64,000 nt of DNA, taken from Betaproteobacteria bacterium Ga0077527. GTDB taxonomy: Bacteria > Pseudomonadota > Gammaproteobacteria > Burkholderiales > SG8-41. Every line of letters begins with the position of its first letter. Position 1 is the first letter of the stretch. The notes beneath the pieces are model-generated. The model was not told where the DNA came from and made no database searches. It saw only the letters and a list, made by a program, of their open reading frames with translations. Below are positions 17,768 to 28,007 of the stretch, in pieces. A program made the translations under genes and the position numbers. The DNA lies in NCBI GenBank assembly GCA_001464815.1, contig LNDW01000026.1:1-64000 (forward strand). The letters run 5' to 3'.

Positions 17768-18358
17768 ATGATGGATGCGGCGTCTCCGCTCGACCGTCTG
17801 GCCGGGGCGCCGCTTAATCATCTGCTGCGCGGCAATGCCTGGGCGCGCGAGCTGCTCAAGGCGCATGCCGGCAAGGTGGTACGTTTTGACTGTCTGCCAT
17901 TCACGGTCAGCCTGGTCATCCTTGAAAGCGGTGAAACCGCTTCTGCAACTGCCGGCAGCACCCCGGATCTCATCTTCACCCTGACCCCGGGACTCCTGCT
18001 GCGCGTCGCCGCGCGCGACGAAAACGTGTGGCGCGACATCCGCGTCGATGGCGACACCGCGCTCGCCAGCGTGCTCAACCAGTTGTGGCGGCACCTGCGC
18101 TGGGATGCCGAAGAAGACCTGTCGCGGGTGTTTGGCGACATCGCCGCGCACCGCATGACACAGTCGATGCAACTGTTTGGAGAATGGGCGCGTGCCAGCG
18201 GTGACAACCTGGCACGTTCCTTCAGCGAATACTGGACCGAGGAACGGCCGCTGATCGCCGCGTCCGGTGACCTGCGCGCCTTTGCCGCCGAAGTCGACAC
18301 CCTGCGCGACGACGTCGCAAGGCTGGAAAAACGCATCGAACGGCTGCGCGCTGCCTGA
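17768..18358 (+). CDS. ubiJ: Ubiquinone biosynthesis accessory factor UbiJ
   Basis: This 196-residue protein has an SCP2 sterol-carrier-like domain (about 15-115, LLRGNAWARELLKAHAGKVV) and a C-terminal coiled coil (EVDTLRDDVARLEKRIERL). UbiJ binds hydrophobic quinone precursors and, with UbiK, scaffolds the soluble Ubi complex. The middle DIAAHRMTQSM fits the family. Position between ubiE and ubiB is the classic arrangement. Two adjacent ATG codons begin the gene; either would serve. Confidence 0.9.
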   Translation: MMDAASPLDRLAGAPLNHLLRGNAWARELLKAHAGKVVRFDCLPFTVSLVILESGETASATAGSTPDLIFTLTPGLLLRVAARDENVWRDIRVDGDTALASVLNQLWRHLRWDAEEDLSRVFGDIAAHRMTQSMQLFGEWARASGDNLARSFSEYWTEERPLIAASGDLRAFAAEVDTLRDDVARLEKRIERLRAA

Positions 18359-18411
18359 TTGCGCCCCTTGTGGACGCCCCGGCCGCGACGGCGGCCGCGT
18401 AAAATGCGGGG

Positions 18412-19926
18412 GTGCGTCTCCTCCGTCTGCTGAAAATCCTGCGTGTTGCGCTGCGCTTCGGCCTCGAACAATTCCTGCTCGGGCACGAGCGCGTGCGCCC
18501 GCTGCGCGTCGCCGTCAACACCCTGCTGTTCTGGCGCGACCTGGCACAGCCGCGCGCGGTGCGCCTGCGCCGCGCGCTCGAAAACCTCGGCCCGATCTTC
18601 GTCAAGTTCGGCCAGGTGCTGTCAACCCGCCGCGACCTGATTCCGGCGGACATCGCTGAAGAACTGGCCAAGCTGCAGGACCGGGTGCCGCCATTTCCAG
18701 GCGATGAAGTCGAACAGATACTGACCACGGCCTACGCCAAACCGGTGAGCGAAGTGTTCGCGGACTTCGACCTGACGCCGATTGCCAGTGCCTCGGTGGC
18801 GCAGGTGCACATCGCACAGTTGCCTGACGGTCGCGAAGTCGCGGTGAAAGTGCTGCGGCCAGGCATCGCCAAAATCATCGCCAAGGATGTCGCGCTGCTC
18901 GACACGGCGGGCCTGCTCCTCGAATGGCTGTGGACCGACGGCAAGCGGCTGAAGCCGCGCGAGGTGGTCGCCGAGTTCGCTCGCCATCTCGAGGACGAGC
19001 TCGACCTGATGCGCGAGGCCGCCAACGCCAACCAGTTGCGGCGCAACTTTCTCGATTCCCCGCTGCTGGCGGTGCCCGAGATCCACTGGGACTGGTGCGC
19101 AACCGAGGTCATGGTGATGGAGCGCATGTATGGCACGCCGGTATCCGAGGTGGACAAGCTGCGCGAACAGGGCATCGACATTCCGAAGCTCGCCCGCGCC
19201 GGCGTTGAAATCTTTTTCACCCAGGTCTTCCGCGACGGTTTTTTCCACGCCGACATGCACCCCGGCAACATCCTGGTCGCGGCCAACGGCCAGTACGTCG
19301 CGCTCGATTTCGGCATCATGGGCACGCTGACCGACAGCGACAAACATTACCTGGCGCGCAACTTCCTCGCCTTTTTCCGTCGCGACTACCGTCGTGTCGC
19401 CGAAGCCCATGTCGAATCGGGCTGGGCGCCGCCAGGCACCCGCATCGAGGAGTTCGAAACCGCGATCCGGGCGGTCTGCGAACCGATCTTTGACAAGCCG
19501 CTGAAGGAAATCTCCTTCGGCAAGGTGCTGCTGCGGCTGTTCCAGACCTCGCGCCGCTTCAACATCGAAATCCAGCCGCAACTGGTGCTGCTGCAGAAAA
19601 CGCTGCTCAACATCGAAGGCCTGGGCCGCGACCTCGATCCCGAGCTCGACCTGTGGAGCACTGCCAAGCCTTTCCTGGAGCGCTGGATGTCGGAACAGGT
19701 CGGCTGGCGCGGCCTGCTGCGCCGTCTCGGTGAAGAACTGCCGCTGTGGAGCGAGCTGCTGCCGCAGTTACCGCGGCTGGCCCAGCAGTATCTGGCGCGC
19801 GACCACGACAGCGGACTGCGTGCCCAGGCTGATGAAATCCTGCGCCAGCAGCGCCGCAACGGCTGGCTGCTCGCCGTGGTTGCCGCGCTGCTGACCGCAC
19901 TGATCACCCTGCAACTGCTGTCGTAA
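18412..19926 (+). CDS. ubiB: ABC1-family ATPase/kinase-like protein UbiB
   Basis: This 504-residue protein is required for ubiquinone synthesis, as an atypical kinase-like ATPase that helps extract precursors from the membrane. The KxGQ motif is in [14 protein letters not shown], the Ala-rich loop in [13 protein letters not shown], the VKVLRPG lysine follows, then [10 protein letters not shown] and the metal-binding LDFGIMG. A C-terminal hydrophobic segment ([19 protein letters not shown]) anchors it to the inner membrane. The start is GTG at 18412, 53 bases after ubiJ. Confidence 0.95.
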   Translation: MRLLRLLKILRVALRFGLEQFLLGHERVRPLRVAVNTLLFWRDLAQPRAVRLRRALENLGPIFVKFGQVLSTRRDLIPADIAEELAKLQDRVPPFPGDEVEQILTTAYAKPVSEVFADFDLTPIASASVAQVHIAQLPDGREVAVKVLRPGIAKIIAKDVALLDTAGLLLEWLWTDGKRLKPREVVAEFARHLEDELDLMREAANANQLRRNFLDSPLLAVPEIHWDWCATEVMVMERMYGTPVSEVDKLREQGIDIPKLARAGVEIFFTQVFRDGFFHADMHPGNILVAANGQYVALDFGIMGTLTDSDKHYLARNFLAFFRRDYRRVAEAHVESGWAPPGTRIEEFETAIRAVCEPIFDKPLKEISFGKVLLRLFQTSRRFNIEIQPQLVLLQKTLLNIEGLGRDLDPELDLWSTAKPFLERWMSEQVGWRGLLRRLGEELPLWSELLPQLPRLAQQYLARDHDSGLRAQADEILRQQRRNGWLLAVVAALLTALITLQLLS

Positions 19927-19942
19927 ATGACAACCCCGCAGC

Positions 19943-19948
19943 TATAAT
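19943..19948 (+). promoter_or_regulatory. -10-like TATAAT upstream of the symporter gene
   Basis: A perfect TATAAT is placed 24 bases before the symporter start, followed by a strong AAAGGAGAG ribosome binding site. There is no consensus -35. Confidence 0.45.
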
Positions 19949-19972
19949 CTCCCGCCAAAAGGAGAGCCTGCG

Positions 19973-21418
19973 ATGCTGTTGTGGTTTGTCATTGCCTACC
20001 TGATGGTGTCGGTGGGAATCGGTCTGTGGGCCGCCACCCGTGTCCATAACACCAAGGACTTCGCCGTCGCCGGACGCTCGCTGCCGCTGCCGATCGTCAC
20101 CGCCACGGTATTCGCCACCTGGTTCGGTGCGGAGGCCGTGTTTGGCGTCTCCGCCCAGTTCGTCAAGGAGGGGCTCTCCGGCGTGGTTGCCGATCCATTC
20201 GGCTCCTCGCTGTGCCTGGTCATCGCCGGTTTCTTCTTCGCCAAAAAGCTCTATCCGCTGAATATCCTCACTGTCGGCGACTTCTACCGCATCCGCTACA
20301 ACCGCACGGTCGAGGTCATCACCTCGCTGTGCATCGTCGGCTCCTATCTTGGCTGGGTGTCGGCGCAGATCAAGGCGATGGGACTGATCTTCAATGTCAT
20401 CACCAATGGCGCGGTGAGCCCGGAGCTGGGCATGGTCATCGGCGCCGCGATCGTGCTCACCTATACCACCTTCGGCGGCATGTTCTCGGTGGCGATCCTC
20501 GACTTCGTGCAGATGACGGTGAGCATGGGCGGCCTGCTGTTCATCGCGTGGATGGTCAGCGGCATGACCGGTGGCGCAGGCGTGGTGATCGACCACGCCG
20601 CGCAGGCCGGCAAGTTCGAATTTTTCCCGCCACCCGACCCGTGGATGTGGCTGACCTTCCTTGGCGCGCTGTTCACGATGATGCTCGGTTCGCTGCCGCA
20701 GCAGGACGTGTTCCAGCGCGTGACTTCCGCCAAATCGGCGAAGATCGCGATCTGGGGTTCGGTGCTAGGCGCCTCGATCTATTTCTGCTTCGCTTTCGTA
20801 CCGATGTTCATCGCCTACTCGGCGACGCTGATTGACCCCAAGCTGTTCAGCGAGCTGCTGGAAAAGGATTCGCAGTTGATCCTGCCGACGCTGGTGCTGC
20901 AGCAGATGCCGCTGGTGGCGCAAATCATCTTCTTTGGCGCGGTGCTCTCGGCAATCATGAGCTGCTCCTCCGCGACCCTGCTCGCGCCCTCGGTGATGTT
21001 TGCCGAGAACATCGTCAAAGGCTATTTCCCCCATCTTTCCGACCGCAAATTCCTGTGGATCATGCGTGTCACGATCGTCTGCTTCGCCGGTGTGGTGCTG
21101 GTATTCGCGCTCAATTCCGAGCTGTCGATTTTCCACATGGTCGAATCGGCGTACAAGATCACCCTCGCCGGCGCCTTTGTGCCGCTGGTGGTCGGCGCCT
21201 TCTGGAAACGCGCCACCACCCAGGGCGCGCTGGCGGCTACGCTGGGCGGCCTGCTCTCGTGGATACTGGTCGAACTGCTGATCGGCGAGGCCAGCCTGGT
21301 GCCGCCGCAGTTGATCGGACTGGCAGTGTCCTTTGCAGGCATGATCATCGGCTCGCTGCTACCGCAGCGCTATGGCGCAAGGCATCCGCACGAACACGCC
21401 AATCCGCATCACGGCTGA
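19973..21418 (+). CDS. Sodium:solute symporter (SSS family)
   Basis: This 481-residue inner-membrane protein has about 13 hydrophobic segments. It imports a solute with Na+. DFAVAGRSLPLPIVTATVFATW near 25-45 is the conserved first helix region, and LGSLPQQDVFQRVTSAKSAK is the SSS signature after helix 6. The C-terminus is His-rich (HPHEHANPHHG), which could bind metal. The substrate cannot be read from sequence; proline-, acetate- and choline-type members share these motifs. The next gene starts three bases later. Confidence 0.88.
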   Translation: MLLWFVIAYLMVSVGIGLWAATRVHNTKDFAVAGRSLPLPIVTATVFATWFGAEAVFGVSAQFVKEGLSGVVADPFGSSLCLVIAGFFFAKKLYPLNILTVGDFYRIRYNRTVEVITSLCIVGSYLGWVSAQIKAMGLIFNVITNGAVSPELGMVIGAAIVLTYTTFGGMFSVAILDFVQMTVSMGGLLFIAWMVSGMTGGAGVVIDHAAQAGKFEFFPPPDPWMWLTFLGALFTMMLGSLPQQDVFQRVTSAKSAKIAIWGSVLGASIYFCFAFVPMFIAYSATLIDPKLFSELLEKDSQLILPTLVLQQMPLVAQIIFFGAVLSAIMSCSSATLLAPSVMFAENIVKGYFPHLSDRKFLWIMRVTIVCFAGVVLVFALNSELSIFHMVESAYKITLAGAFVPLVVGAFWKRATTQGALAATLGGLLSWILVELLIGEASLVPPQLIGLAVSFAGMIIGSLLPQRYGARHPHEHANPHHG

Positions 21419-21421
21419 GCC

Positions 21422-21940
21422 GTGGGCGCAGCACCCGCCTCCGCGAAATACAGCGCATTCCTGCTGGCACTGCTCAGTGCCAATGTCTCCGTTTACGCTC
21501 TTGCCGGGCGCACCAGCGAAATCCTCGATGCCGCTGCGTGGTTGCTGTTGCTCGCCGCCTTTGCCCTCGCTTCTTTTGCACCTGTCTTTGCGCAGCGCTG
21601 GCAAACAACGCTTGCCCTGCTGCGTTTTGCCGCCGGGGCTGTGGTGCTGTGGGCGGCGCTGCGCTTTGTTGCAGAACAGGAATGGCTGGATGCGCTGAAT
21701 GCCTGGTTGTGGATCGCGGTGGTGATCGCGCTGGAAGTCGAGCTGCGTACGGGTTTACGCGCAGCGACATCACGCCGCTGGCCGCGCATCATCGCGCGGC
21801 TGCTGCTGGCGGCATTGCTGCTGCCCGTGCTGTTGTGGCTGGTCGCGGGCGAGTGGTTCGAAGCCTACGACGCGCTGCTCTGGATCATCACCTTCGCGCT
21901 TGTCGAGCGCGGTTTCTCAGCCTCTGATAAAAATTCATAA
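21422..21940 (+). CDS. Small integral membrane protein of unknown function
   Basis: I do not recognise this 172-residue protein. It begins with GTG three bases after the symporter stop, so it is probably translated by coupling. It has four or five hydrophobic segments (for example AAWLLLLAAFALASFAPVF and LLLAALLLPVLLWLVAG), separated by short Arg-rich loops. No motif was found. Its place suggests a partner or accessory of the symporter, which is inference only. Confidence 0.6.
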   Translation: MGAAPASAKYSAFLLALLSANVSVYALAGRTSEILDAAAWLLLLAAFALASFAPVFAQRWQTTLALLRFAAGAVVLWAALRFVAEQEWLDALNAWLWIAVVIALEVELRTGLRAATSRRWPRIIARLLLAALLLPVLLWLVAGEWFEAYDALLWIITFALVERGFSASDKNS

Positions 21941-21962
21941 GTAATTGTTTTTAAACAACTAT
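21934..21962 (-). repeat. Dispersed AT-rich repeat, copy D
   Basis: On the minus strand the core is TTGTTTAAAAACAATTACTT followed by ATG. It overlaps the stop of the small membrane protein gene and lies between two convergent genes. Confidence 0.6.
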
Positions 21963-21992
21963 TTATGGGCCTTGGGCTTTATACCTTCTGCT

Positions 21993-22943
21993 TTATTTGT
22001 AGACTTCGCGGAACGCCGCAACAAAGCGGTCGAGATCGGCGGCCGGCAACAGATTGATCCCCGCCGCGGCTTCGCGCCCGCCGCCGCCGAAGGCCGTACA
22101 CAGCACTTCGGCACCACGCGGCTTGCTTCGCGGCGCACGCACACTGACGGCGTAACCGTCACTGCGGGTGACCACCACGGCGTGGGCGCGTGCAGGTTCG
22201 GCCTGTGCCAGGCGGTTGCCGAACACGCCGTTGACGCGCCGGCTCCATGACGCATCGGGCAGCACAATCACCGCGGCATTCTCATCGGCATGTAACGGCC
22301 TCACATCATCGGCTCGGCCCAGATCCTCGGCTCCGGCCTGCTTCAGCACCTCGAACACTGGCTCGTCAAAAATGAAGTGGCGCGGATCGCGGTACGGCGC
22401 CAGCGTGCCGTAAAGGTCGGCGGGGTGGTAATGCAGGTCTTCCACTGTTTCGCCGTAGGCGTTGTAGTTGAGCGCCTCGCCCAGCTCGTGCAGGCGCGCC
22501 AGTTCAGTGTGGTCGAGCTGCAACGGCAGTGCGGCGCGGATCGCCGATTCGACCAGGTTGTCGCCAAAAGCCGCGACCACCGCCCACAGCCGGAACGGGC
22601 CGGAGAGGTGACGATCCACGATCAGGCTGGTGCAGACATCGTGAGCGGTGTCGATATGGCCGTGAAAACCCGGATGCTGCGGCAGCTCCCCCGCGACATG
22701 ATGATCGAAGTAATCGACCTCGGCGCCGGCGGCCAGCACCCGCGCCACCGCTTGCGCGTTGCTGCGCAGCGAAACATCAAGCACGGTCAGGCGGTCACCG
22801 GCACGCGCCTTCACCCGCTGCACCAGCATGGTGTCGCGTTTGACGCCTGTGACCAGCTCGGCCTCACGCGGCTCGGCCAGGCGCAGCTGGTGCAGCGCAC
22901 AGATGCCGTCAGCGTCACCATTGAAGATGTCGTAGAATTTCAT
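21993..22943 (-). CDS. DHH-family phosphoesterase
   Basis: This 316-residue protein has an N-terminal DHH domain with IFNGDADGICALHQL (motif I Asp residues) and DYFDHH (motif III). The DHHA1-like C-terminus ends with CTAFGGGGREAAAGI, the substrate-binding glycine loop. Such enzymes hydrolyse phosphodiesters (nanoRNA, pAp, cyclic dinucleotides) using Mn2+. No RecJ-type extension is present, so an NrnA-like or acetyltransferase-annotated DHH branch is most likely. It is divergent from the VanZ gene (16-base gap). Confidence 0.85.
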   Translation of the reverse strand: MKFYDIFNGDADGICALHQLRLAEPREAELVTGVKRDTMLVQRVKARAGDRLTVLDVSLRSNAQAVARVLAAGAEVDYFDHHVAGELPQHPGFHGHIDTAHDVCTSLIVDRHLSGPFRLWAVVAAFGDNLVESAIRAALPLQLDHTELARLHELGEALNYNAYGETVEDLHYHPADLYGTLAPYRDPRHFIFDEPVFEVLKQAGAEDLGRADDVRPLHADENAAVIVLPDASWSRRVNGVFGNRLAQAEPARAHAVVVTRSDGYAVSVRAPRSKPRGAEVLCTAFGGGGREAAAGINLLPAADLDRFVAAFREVYK

Positions 22944-22959
22944 CGATGAAGAATCGTGT

Positions 22960-24066
22960 ATGAATCAGATGCAGCAGGATTTTCATTCCCGCGGTTACCG
23001 CGTCGCGGCAATGGCGGCGTTAGCTTACAGTCTGGTCATCGTCTATGCCAGTCTGCAGCCCTTCAGCGGCTGGCGCGGCACCGCGCTTTATCCCGGCGTC
23101 TTCCTGTTCGCGCCATGGCCGCGCTGGATCACCCTCGAAGACATCGGCTTCAACTTTGCCGCCTACCTGCCGCTCGGCTTCCTGCTGATGCTGGCGTTGC
23201 GCGCGCGCTTCTCGCCGCGTGTCGCGATCATTCTCGCCACGCTGCTTGCCGCGTTGCTGAGCCTGCTGATGGAAACCACGCAGCAGTACCTGCCGGCGCG
23301 CTTCGCCTCCAACCTTGATCTGCTGGTCAATGCCTGCGGCGGTGCAGCCGGCGCGCTGGTGGCTCCACTGTTCGAACCGGACCGGCATCTGGGCGAGCGG
23401 CTGGCCCGACTGCGTACCCGAAGCTTCATCGACGGCTCTCGCGGCGATGCGGTGCTGGTGCTGACCGTGCTGTGGCTGCTCACCCAGTTGCACGCGGCCC
23501 CGTTGATCATGGGCAACGGCGACCTGCGCGAAACGCTGGACCTCGCCGGCGGCACCCTGCGCTATGCCCCCGAGTCGTACCGCTATGCCGAAGCCGCGGT
23601 GGTGATGCTCAATGTTGCCGGCGCGGTGCTGCTTCTGTCCTGCGCGGCACGCACCATCGACGGCGGCTTCTGGCGGGTGGCCGCGCTGATGCTGCTGGTC
23701 GCCGCACTGCTGAAAACCATCGTTGCCGCCTTCATCCTGCGCGCCGCAACACCCTGGCTGTGGCTGACCCCGGGCCTGCTCACCGGGCTCGCCGCGGCGC
23801 TGGTGCTGCTGCTGGTGCTGCTGAAGCTGCCACCGCGGGGACGCATCGCGACCGCATGGCTGCTGATCGGTGCAGCGGTGCTGCTGGTCAACGCCCTTCC
23901 GGCGAATCCGTACCGCGCATTGCCGCTGCACCTGCTGCCGGGCGGCGCCGGCCACGTATTGAGTTTTGCAAATATCGCGAGCGCGCTGTCGGAGCTGTGG
24001 CCGTTTCTTGCGCTGGCCTTCCTGCTGATCCTGCTGCCGGGGCGTGTGCCATCCGGTCAGCGCTGA
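22960..24066 (+). CDS. VanZ-like membrane protein
   Basis: This 368-residue integral membrane protein has a VanZ domain in its first about 140 residues (VIVYASLQPFSGWR, ITLEDIGFNFAAYLPLGFLL, LLMETTQQYLPAR). A further four or five membrane segments follow. VanZ was named for teicoplanin resistance, but most homologues are of unknown function. ATG at 22960 opens directly after the short divergent gap. It is followed 20 bases later by the MazG-like gene. Confidence 0.8.
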   Translation: MNQMQQDFHSRGYRVAAMAALAYSLVIVYASLQPFSGWRGTALYPGVFLFAPWPRWITLEDIGFNFAAYLPLGFLLMLALRARFSPRVAIILATLLAALLSLLMETTQQYLPARFASNLDLLVNACGGAAGALVAPLFEPDRHLGERLARLRTRSFIDGSRGDAVLVLTVLWLLTQLHAAPLIMGNGDLRETLDLAGGTLRYAPESYRYAEAAVVMLNVAGAVLLLSCAARTIDGGFWRVAALMLLVAALLKTIVAAFILRAATPWLWLTPGLLTGLAAALVLLLVLLKLPPRGRIATAWLLIGAAVLLVNALPANPYRALPLHLLPGGAGHVLSFANIASALSELWPFLALAFLLILLPGRVPSGQR

Positions 24067-24086
24067 CCGGAGTCACCCCCTTGCCG

Positions 24087-24482
24087 ATGACCAAACCTCA
24101 AAAATCCCCGAGCTGGCCGCAACTGCTGCGGGCGCAGCGCCGCTTCGCCGAAGCGCGCGAATGGCAGCCTTTCCACACGCCCAAAAATCTGGCGATGGCC
24201 CTGAGCGTGGAAGCCGCCGAACTGGTCGAATGTTTCCAGTGGCTGACCCCGGAACAGAGCGCGCGCCTCGATGCCCGCGCCCGCCGCGCGGTGGAGCATG
24301 AAATGGCCGATGTGATGCTTTACCTGCTGCGGCTGTCCGATGTGCTGGGTGTCGATCTGCCGCTGGCCGCCCGGCGCAAGATGGCGATCAACGCGCGCAA
24401 ATACCCGGTGTCACGCTCGCGCGGCACGGCAAAAAGGCCTTCCCGGCGCAAGGCCGCGGGACGCGGGACCACGCGGGTATAA
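24087..24482 (+). CDS. MazG-like nucleotide pyrophosphohydrolase
   Basis: This 131-residue all-alpha NTP pyrophosphohydrolase carries EAAELVE (about 38-44) and EMADVMLYLLRL (about 72-83), the paired acidic motifs that bind Mg2+. NARKYPV is the conserved C-terminal block of this dCTPase/RS21-C6-like group. The basic tail (SRSRGTAKRPSRRKAAGRG) is extra. It likely removes non-canonical nucleotides. The start ATG gives the usual length; the long open frame upstream is a shadow of the VanZ gene. Its stop codon lies inside the TATAAT of the next promoter. Confidence 0.85.
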   Translation: MTKPQKSPSWPQLLRAQRRFAEAREWQPFHTPKNLAMALSVEAAELVECFQWLTPEQSARLDARARRAVEHEMADVMLYLLRLSDVLGVDLPLAARRKMAINARKYPVSRSRGTAKRPSRRKAAGRGTTRV

Positions 24483-24483
24483 T
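24478..24483 (+). promoter_or_regulatory. -10-like TATAAT upstream of the 2Fe-2S ferredoxin gene
   Basis: TATAAT overlaps the stop codon of the MazG-like gene and lies 27 bases before the ferredoxin start. The -35 is not evident. Confidence 0.45.
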
Positions 24484-24509
24484 CCGCGCTTCCCCGGATC
24501 AACATCACC

Positions 24510-24818
24510 ATGACCCACTTCAAGCACCACGTTTTTTTCTGCTGCAACCAGCGCGAAGCGGGTGCCAACTGCTGCAACAATCACGGCGCCTCCGACCTGC
24601 GTGATTACGCCAAGAAAAAGGTCAAGGCGCTCGGGCTCTCCGGCGAAGGCAAGGTGCGCATCAACCAGGCTGGTTGCCTCGACCGCTGCGACGAGGGCCC
24701 GGTGCTGGTGATCTATCCCGAGGCGGTCTGGTACACCTATGTCGACCGCGAAGACATCGACGACATCGTCCATGAACACCTGCAGCACGGCCGCATCGTC
24801 GAACGCCTGAAAGTCTGA
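24510..24818 (+). CDS. Thioredoxin-like [2Fe-2S] ferredoxin
   Basis: This 102-residue protein of the thioredoxin-fold ferredoxin family (as in NuoE or Azotobacter FeSII relatives) has cysteines in FFCCNQREAGANCC (about 10-22) and GCLDRCDEGP (about 57-66). These provide the four ligands for one [2Fe-2S] cluster, with spare Cys residues in the first loop. It is cytoplasmic and acts as an electron carrier. The partner is unknown. It heads a run of genes with the alpha/beta hydrolase and the ABC exporter. Confidence 0.88.
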   Translation: MTHFKHHVFFCCNQREAGANCCNNHGASDLRDYAKKKVKALGLSGEGKVRINQAGCLDRCDEGPVLVIYPEAVWYTYVDREDIDDIVHEHLQHGRIVERLKV

Positions 24819-24856
24819 AGCACGGCGCGGCGCAGCCGCGCGCACCATACCGCACA

Positions 24857-25485
24857 ATGTCTGATATCCCGACCCCGATGCCGCGCCCGGCAGCACCCGA
24901 ACGCCTGATGATCGAAGGCCCGGCCGGCGCACTCGAAACCGACCTCAACGATCCCGGTGAACAGCGCCGCGGCATCGTGCTGATCGGCCATCCCAATCCG
25001 GTGCAGGGCGGCAGCAAGGACAACAAGGTGGTGACCACGCTGGCCAAGGCCTTTCATGGCCTGGGTCATGTCACGGTGCGCCCCAATTTCCGCGGCGTCG
25101 GCGCCAGCGCAGGCAGCTTCGACCAGGGCATCGGCGAAACCGAAGACCTGATCGCTGCCGCGCGCTGGGCCTTCGGCCGTTTTGGCGAACTGCCGCTGAT
25201 CCTCGCCGGTTTTTCCTTCGGCGCCTTTGTGCAGACGCGGGTTGCGCAACAGCTCGCGCCGAAACAACTGGTGCTGGTCGGCCCCGCGGTCAACCGCTTT
25301 CCGGCGGAAACCGTACCGGCCAACACGCTGGTGATCCACGGCGAACTCGATGACGTGGTCCCACTTGCGGCAGTACTCGACTGGGCGCGCCCGCAGCAGT
25401 TGCCGATCGTGGTGGTGCCCGGTGGCGAACATTTTTTCCACGGCCGGCTGCATTTGCTGGCGCAGCTCGTGCAGAAATATTGCGC

Positions 25486-25489
<4 letters not shown>
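24857..25489 (+). CDS. Alpha/beta hydrolase (CocE/NonD- or YjfP-like)
   Basis: This 210-residue cytoplasmic hydrolase has the oxyanion segment [20 protein letters not shown], the nucleophile elbow GFSFGA (Ser about 118), an acidic residue in [10 protein letters not shown] and the late His in [10 protein letters not shown]. All parts of a catalytic triad are present. The [17 protein letters not shown] block is typical of small proteobacterial homologues. The substrate is unknown. Its stop overlaps the ATG of the ABC ATPase by four bases. Confidence 0.85.
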
Positions 25490-26411
<922 letters not shown>

Positions 26412-26412
<1 letters not shown>

Positions 26413-27197
26413 TGGCCAAAAATCCCTGGGCTGCACCGCGGCCGAGCCTGCGCTTCATCCATGTCTGGCGGCGCAACCTGCTGGTATGGCGCAAGCTCGC
26501 CATACCGTCGATGCTCGGCAACCTTGCCGATCCGCTGCTCTACATGTTCGGCCTCGGTTACGGTCTTGGCCGCATGCTCGAGGATGTCGGCGGCATGTCG
26601 TACATCGCATTCCTCGCCGCAGGCGTGGTCTGCTCGAGCACGATGATGAGCGCCTCCTTCGAGGCCATGTACTCGGCGTTCTCAAGGATGCACATGCAAA
26701 AAACCTGGGACGCCATCCTCAACGCGCCGCTGACGCTGGACGACGTGCTGTTCGGCGAGCTCGCTTGGGCGGCGAGCAAGAGTTTCCTGTCGGGCAGTGC
26801 GGTGCTGATTGTCGCCGCGGTGCTCGGCCTGATTCCATCCCCCTGGGCCTTGGCCGTCATACCGCTGATCTTCCTGACCGGCCTGGCCTTTGCCGGGCTC
26901 GGCCTGATCATGACCGCGCTGTCACCGAGTTACGATTTTTTCATGTATTACTTCACGCTGTGCGTGACGCCGATGATGCTGCTCTGCGGCGTGTTTTTCC
27001 CGCTGGCCGAACTGCCGCAGCCGGCGCAGTGGCTGGCACAACTGCTGCCGCTGACCCACGCCGTGGCACTGGCGCGGCCGCTGGTCAATGGCGAGCTGCC
27101 GCCGTCGTGGCTGATCCATATCGCCGTGCTCGCCGCCTATGCCGGGATGAGCGCCTATATCGCGCTGGCGCTGACCCGCCGCCGCCTGCTGCAGTAA
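26412..27197 (+). CDS. NodJ-type ABC transporter permease
   Basis: This 261-residue ABC-2 permease has six membrane segments. LGNLADPLLYMFGLGYGLG near 35-53, MSASFEAMYSAFSRMHMQKTWDAIL and CGVFFPLAELPQPAQWLAQLLPLTHA are the hallmarks of the NodJ/DrrB group. The start ATG shares its A with the preceding stop TGA, so the two subunits are made together. It exports an unknown lipid-like or hydrophobic substrate. Confidence 0.9.
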
Positions 27198-27207
27198 CAT
27201 CGGCGCC

Positions 27208-27618
27208 ATGCTCTGGATCAAGACCTTCCATCTGTTGTTCGTGATGTCGTGGTTCGCGGGACTGTTCTACCTGCCGCGGATTTTCGTCAACCTGGCGCAG
27301 GAAGAAAACGAAACCGCGCGCACGCGCCTGCTGCTGATGGCGCGCAAGCTCTACCGCTTCATGACCATCCTTGCCGTGCCGGCGCTGGGCTTCGGTCTGT
27401 GGCTGTGGCTGGGTTACGGCATCTCCGGCGGCTGGCTCCATGCCAAGCTCGCCCTGGTGATTGTGCTGGTCGGTTACCACCACGCCTGCGGCAGCCTGCT
27501 GCGCAAATTCGAGCAGGGGCGCAACACGCGCCCCCATGTCTGGTACCGCTGGTTCAACGAAGTGCCGGTGCTGCTGCTGCTGGTGACGCTGATCCTGGTC
27601 GTGGTCAAGCCGTTCTGA
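27208..27618 (+). CDS. HemJ-like / CopD-family membrane protein
   Basis: This 136-residue protein with four membrane segments has MLWIKTFHLLFVMSWFAGLFYLPR at its start and WYRWFNEVPVLLLLVTLILVVVKPF at its end. The His in the first helix and the final helix match HemJ (protoporphyrinogen IX oxidase, UPF0093). The short form is common in Betaproteobacteria. If functional it catalyses the penultimate haem step. A CopD-type role in copper handling is the alternative. It begins ten bases after the permease gene. Confidence 0.75.
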   Translation: MLWIKTFHLLFVMSWFAGLFYLPRIFVNLAQEENETARTRLLLMARKLYRFMTILAVPALGFGLWLWLGYGISGGWLHAKLALVIVLVGYHHACGSLLRKFEQGRNTRPHVWYRWFNEVPVLLLLVTLILVVVKPF

Positions 27619-27623
27619 ACCCC

Positions 27624-28007
27624 TTGCACCACATCGCCATTTTTTGCCTGCTGCTGGGCGCCGCGCTGCCTTCGGCCGCAGCCGAGGCACGCATCATCGT
27701 CCAGCAGTCGCCGCTCGCCGGCTTCCAGTACTACGACGGCAAGGTGCTGTGGGACAACATGCGCGTCGGTGATGCGCTGGTGCTGGTGCGCGAACCGCAG
27801 AATCCGCACGATGCCAATGCGGTGCGCGTGGAATGGAAAGGCCAGCCCCTGGGTTATCTGCCGCGGCGCGACAACGCCGATGTCGCAAGACAGATGGACC
27901 GTGGTGAAAAACTGCAGGCGCGCATCGTGCGCCTGACCGAGGCACGCAACCCCTGGCAACGGGTGCAATTCGAGGTCTACGCCGAAATGCCGGTGGTGAA
28001 ACGCTGA
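27624..28007 (+). CDS. Exported HIRAN-domain protein
   Basis: This 127-residue protein begins at TTG 27624, five bases after the HemJ-like stop. An apparent signal peptide (HHIAIFCLLLGAALPSAAAEA) is followed by a HIRAN domain: SPLAGFQYYDGKVLWDNM, LVREPQNPHDANAVRVEW and LGYLPRRDNADVARQMD. HIRAN domains usually bind DNA 3' ends in helicases such as HLTF and Rad5. A stand-alone exported form is therefore unexpected, though I believe small ones occur in Proteobacteria. No other start fits the domain. Its stop overlaps the next ATG by one base. Confidence 0.75.
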   Translation: MHHIAIFCLLLGAALPSAAAEARIIVQQSPLAGFQYYDGKVLWDNMRVGDALVLVREPQNPHDANAVRVEWKGQPLGYLPRRDNADVARQMDRGEKLQARIVRLTEARNPWQRVQFEVYAEMPVVKR

